Below, in pieces: positions 61,694 to 64,000 of a DNA stretch of 64,000 nt (position 1 is the stretch's first letter; each line of letters begins with the position of its first letter). The stretch covers positions 7,331,743-7,395,742 of the forward strand of contig CM035360.1 of assembly GCA_020137815.1 (NCBI GenBank). Direction: 5' to 3'. Made by a program: the position numbers and the translations under genes. Source of the stretch: Hormiphora californensis (lineage: Eukaryota; Ctenophora; Tentaculata; Cydippida; Pleurobrachiidae). Below the pieces are notes generated by a model, which worked only from the letters and a program-made list of their open reading frames with translations, did not search any database and was not told where the DNA came from.

Positions 61694-61935
61694 CTGGAAC
61701 ACAACATGGTTAGAAATATGAGCAGTGATGTGGTGTGATGTGGTGTGATTTCCCTTGTGTTCGACCCTTGAACAAAACAATGGTTTGTTTAAATGCTCTA
61801 AAACTCGCAGTGAAAAAGGGTCGAGCAAGGCAACAATGGTGTGGTGGTGTGTGTGATGGTGGACTTTTGGTTCTGTTGAAAACAAACTCTTTTTAAAACT
61901 GTTGGTTAAATTAATGTTTTATATCTGTTACAATA

Positions 61936-63612
61936 TTAGGGTCTAAACACAAAAGATAGCCCAGTCAGAATGCCACTCCACGTTACAGCAGCCACAAAGA
62001 GCACAGGTATAACAAGTTGGGGTCTGAACTTTGAACTAGGGCTGGTGCCACTTTCTTCCGCGGATTGGGCTGCGATTTGAACAGTTTCAACCGGTTCATC
62101 AACACATTCATTAGCAATCACTAGTCCATTATCAATACTACTACCCTCCTGAGCCTCCTCTGCTTTACTCTCCATCTCAGTTTCATCCCCCTCAGCTCCA
62201 GTCTCCCCAACTTCCTCCTCCCCTTTAGCTCCAGTCTTGTTAACCCGGGACTTGGTCTTCTCCAGCTCAGTTTCGTAGTTGAGTGCTCTGATCTTCATAC
62301 CCCACACAACTGACATGATTAGACAAAATCCACCGAACGCCCCATAAATCCCTTCCACGTTCCAAGAAGTCAGCATTATGACGCAACAGATTAATGGGAG
62401 ACAGAACCCGTAGCACGCAGCTGCCATGGCCAGTGCAATAAACCTCTGCTTCCCAAAGGCAACTAGGACACCCCGACTTAGCACGTTTTGGAGGTGATCC
62501 AGGGGGATAACCAGAGATACCATCCAGGCCCCTCTGTTGTACATGTCAATTACATCTTTATCAGAGGTGAAGAGACGGACAATTGGGTCTCGTGCCAGGT
62601 AGGTGATTAGAGACAGAACGAAGGACTCGATAATAGTGAAAATAATGGACAACCTAAGGTATTTATTGACCATCACCACATTTCCCTCTCCCAGAGACCG
62701 ACCTATCAGGACTGCTGAGGCATAGGATACCGCGGTAGTGATAGCCCATACTATGGAGGTCACCTGAAAGACAATTAGAATCGCTGATAAGAGATTTGGA
62801 GGACCGAATTGTGATGTAAAGGTAGCCGCCTCCCAGAGCCCCAACTCCACAAACACCAAGCAGCACCCTGATACACCTAACTTTACCATGGTCCTCCAAC
62901 CATCCAGTACAGTCCTATCAAGGGGCTTCCAGGTCAGTTTACCCAGCCTGTGAAGGTACCCACATACACCCAGGCAGAGAGCGAGGATGATAAGTCTGGA
63001 GAGCAGGCCAGCGATAGCGAGACCAGGTATCTTCCACCCTAGGACCGTGACCAGTAGGTAGTTGAGTAGAATGTGAACTACAATAAAAGCAACCGCAATC
63101 GCCGAGAGGAGTTTCTCTCGTTTCTGAATGGCAAAGAACTTGCAGATCAAGTAGATGATAAAGTCTAGGAGACCTAGACAACAGGTTTGTCGCAGGAAAC
63201 TAACGGCTATATTCCTGAATTCCTGTGTATCCCCATCACCTGGTAGGACATCCAGAAGGAAAACCAGACACAGGTATGGACCCAAGACTGAGATGTAAAC
63301 TAATGCTCCCTGTAGGATACATTTCACCAACACAAACCCCAGTTCCTTCCTCTTGGTGGAGTCCCCGAACACGGGTGGTCCATATGTGTCGAATGTAGTT
63401 GAGTATCCCGCACAAACTGACACGACAATGATGTTATACAGGGTGTTAGCTAGACCCACACCGTCCAGATGAGTCTTATCAATGCCACCAGCAAACATGA
63501 CGGTTACAAAGGGGATACAGAGGGAGTTTAGGACGATAAAGATCACCGAGAGGAAAAGAGATGCGTAGCTGAGGAGTTCCGGAGAGGGTTTTAGTGCATC
63601 TGCGACACCCAT
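61936..63612 (-). CDS. SLC47A1: MATE-family multidrug/toxin extrusion transporter, single exon
   Basis: 558 residues without introns. Twelve membrane segments in two six-helix halves are visible, with the N-half motif 'GVGLANTLYNIIVV' and 'GYSTTFDTYGPPVFG', and 'DHLQNVLSRGVLVAFGKQ' in the C-half, as in eukaryotic MATE (SLC47) proteins. An acidic linker (about residues 455-530) precedes a thirteenth hydrophobic segment at the C-terminus, as in animal MATE1. MATEs exchange protons for organic cations at the plasma membrane. The start ATG follows a CTCAG acceptor by two bases. The lack of introns in an intron-rich region suggests either a retrocopy or an ancestrally intronless gene. Confidence 0.95.
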   Translation of the reverse strand: MGVADALKPSPELLSYASLFLSVIFIVLNSLCIPFVTVMFAGGIDKTHLDGVGLANTLYNIIVVSVCAGYSTTFDTYGPPVFGDSTKRKELGFVLVKCILQGALVYISVLGPYLCLVFLLDVLPGDGDTQEFRNIAVSFLRQTCCLGLLDFIIYLICKFFAIQKREKLLSAIAVAFIVVHILLNYLLVTVLGWKIPGLAIAGLLSRLIILALCLGVCGYLHRLGKLTWKPLDRTVLDGWRTMVKLGVSGCCLVFVELGLWEAATFTSQFGPPNLLSAILIVFQVTSIVWAITTAVSYASAVLIGRSLGEGNVVMVNKYLRLSIIFTIIESFVLSLITYLARDPIVRLFTSDKDVIDMYNRGAWMVSLVIPLDHLQNVLSRGVLVAFGKQRFIALAMAAACYGFCLPLICCVIMLTSWNVEGIYGAFGGFCLIMSVVWGMKIRALNYETELEKTKSRVNKTGAKGEEEVGETGAEGDETEMESKAEEAQEGSSIDNGLVIANECVDEPVETVQIAAQSAEESGTSPSSKFRPQLVIPVLFVAAVTWSGILTGLSFVFRP

Positions 63613-64000
63613 GTCTGAGATAGTTTTGGATTAATCTTTCAATGTTTCAAGCCGTGTGATAAAGGACTGCAACGAAATATTTGAATATATGTGAGCAAAT
63701 GAAACCCGACTCCTCAGTTTGAGATTCAAGGGAAGTTTGGGCTCTGTCTTAGATAAGAATTATAAATCGCCATCGGTCCGACTTATACCATGAACAATTC
63801 AGGAACTGTGACATTTTTTTGTGTTATCTCAAAGCGGGTGACCTAAGTGGCCCATTCAGCCTAATTTCGGATTCCATGGTAGCTTATTTTGGCTCAAGTT
63901 CTTAATAGAAACTCAAATATACTTCTGATGTGCCTATCGGGGTATGTAATGGCTGCAGCAGTATTCCGGATGGGGAGAGAGAGAGATGGAGAGACGGCAC
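63613..64000. other. Upstream region of the MATE gene
   Basis: 388 bp to the window edge; expected promoter side of the transporter. Ends in a short GA repeat. No coding exon seen. Confidence 0.4.

Overview
The window is animal (metazoan) nuclear DNA. Every multi-exon gene is cut by GT-AG introns, and it carries an axonemal outer-arm dynein heavy chain, rhodopsin-class GPCRs, an Rh-type ammonium channel, a MATE transporter, and the housekeeping genes DCAF13, NKAP, fibrillarin, RPL37 and RPS7. Short introns, close gene packing, AG acceptors directly in front of several start codons, long GA/CT microsatellites and many short inverted-repeat transposons suggest a compact, ciliated marine invertebrate from a lineage that may use spliced-leader trans-splicing (for example ctenophore or sponge). 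I cannot place it further from sequence alone.

Layout. 1-1320: reverse transcriptase part of a non-LTR retrotransposon (minus). 1381-1920: a poly-G-ended inverted-repeat element. 2559-4211: three-exon GPCR (minus). 5593-6795: a foldback element with 372-bp arms. 9271-9442: a pogo-like MITE. 9571-15360: eight-exon paralogous GPCR (plus). 18661-21716: eleven-exon Rh ammonium channel (plus). 22459-50053: a 55-exon DNAH5/8-type outer-arm dynein heavy chain (minus) that I could join exon by exon to about 4,580 residues. One of its introns contains a tandem pair of small secreted-protein genes on the opposite strand (25948-29176), and the first copy carries a piggyBac-like insertion whose empty site survives in the second copy.

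50684-57965: five plus-strand genes in tight head-to-tail order, DCAF13, NKAP, FBL, RPL37 and RPS7. Four act in ribosome biogenesis or the ribosome. Three have an AG acceptor 1-2 nt before the ATG and a fourth has one 6 nt before it, so they look like an operon-style cluster. 61197-61693: two exons of an LRRC9-like leucine-rich-repeat gene (minus), with the intronless MATE transporter 61936-63612 (minus) apparently inside its intron.

The most notable signals are: (1) a 5' splice site of the dynein gene amplified into 19 tandem copies, and a second donor triplicated; (2) a family of poly-G-terminated elements with 7-8-bp target duplications, one of which landed on the 5' splice site of RPS7 intron 1, plus a bare poly-C tract with its own 8-bp duplication; (3) ten frame breaks by single-base gain between 49.5 and 52.2 kb in otherwise well conserved exons; (4) a TAG at a conserved tryptophan of the dynein; (5) AG acceptors adjoining start codons genome-cluster-wide; (6) a 168-bp four-arm (cloverleaf-like) inverted-repeat structure.
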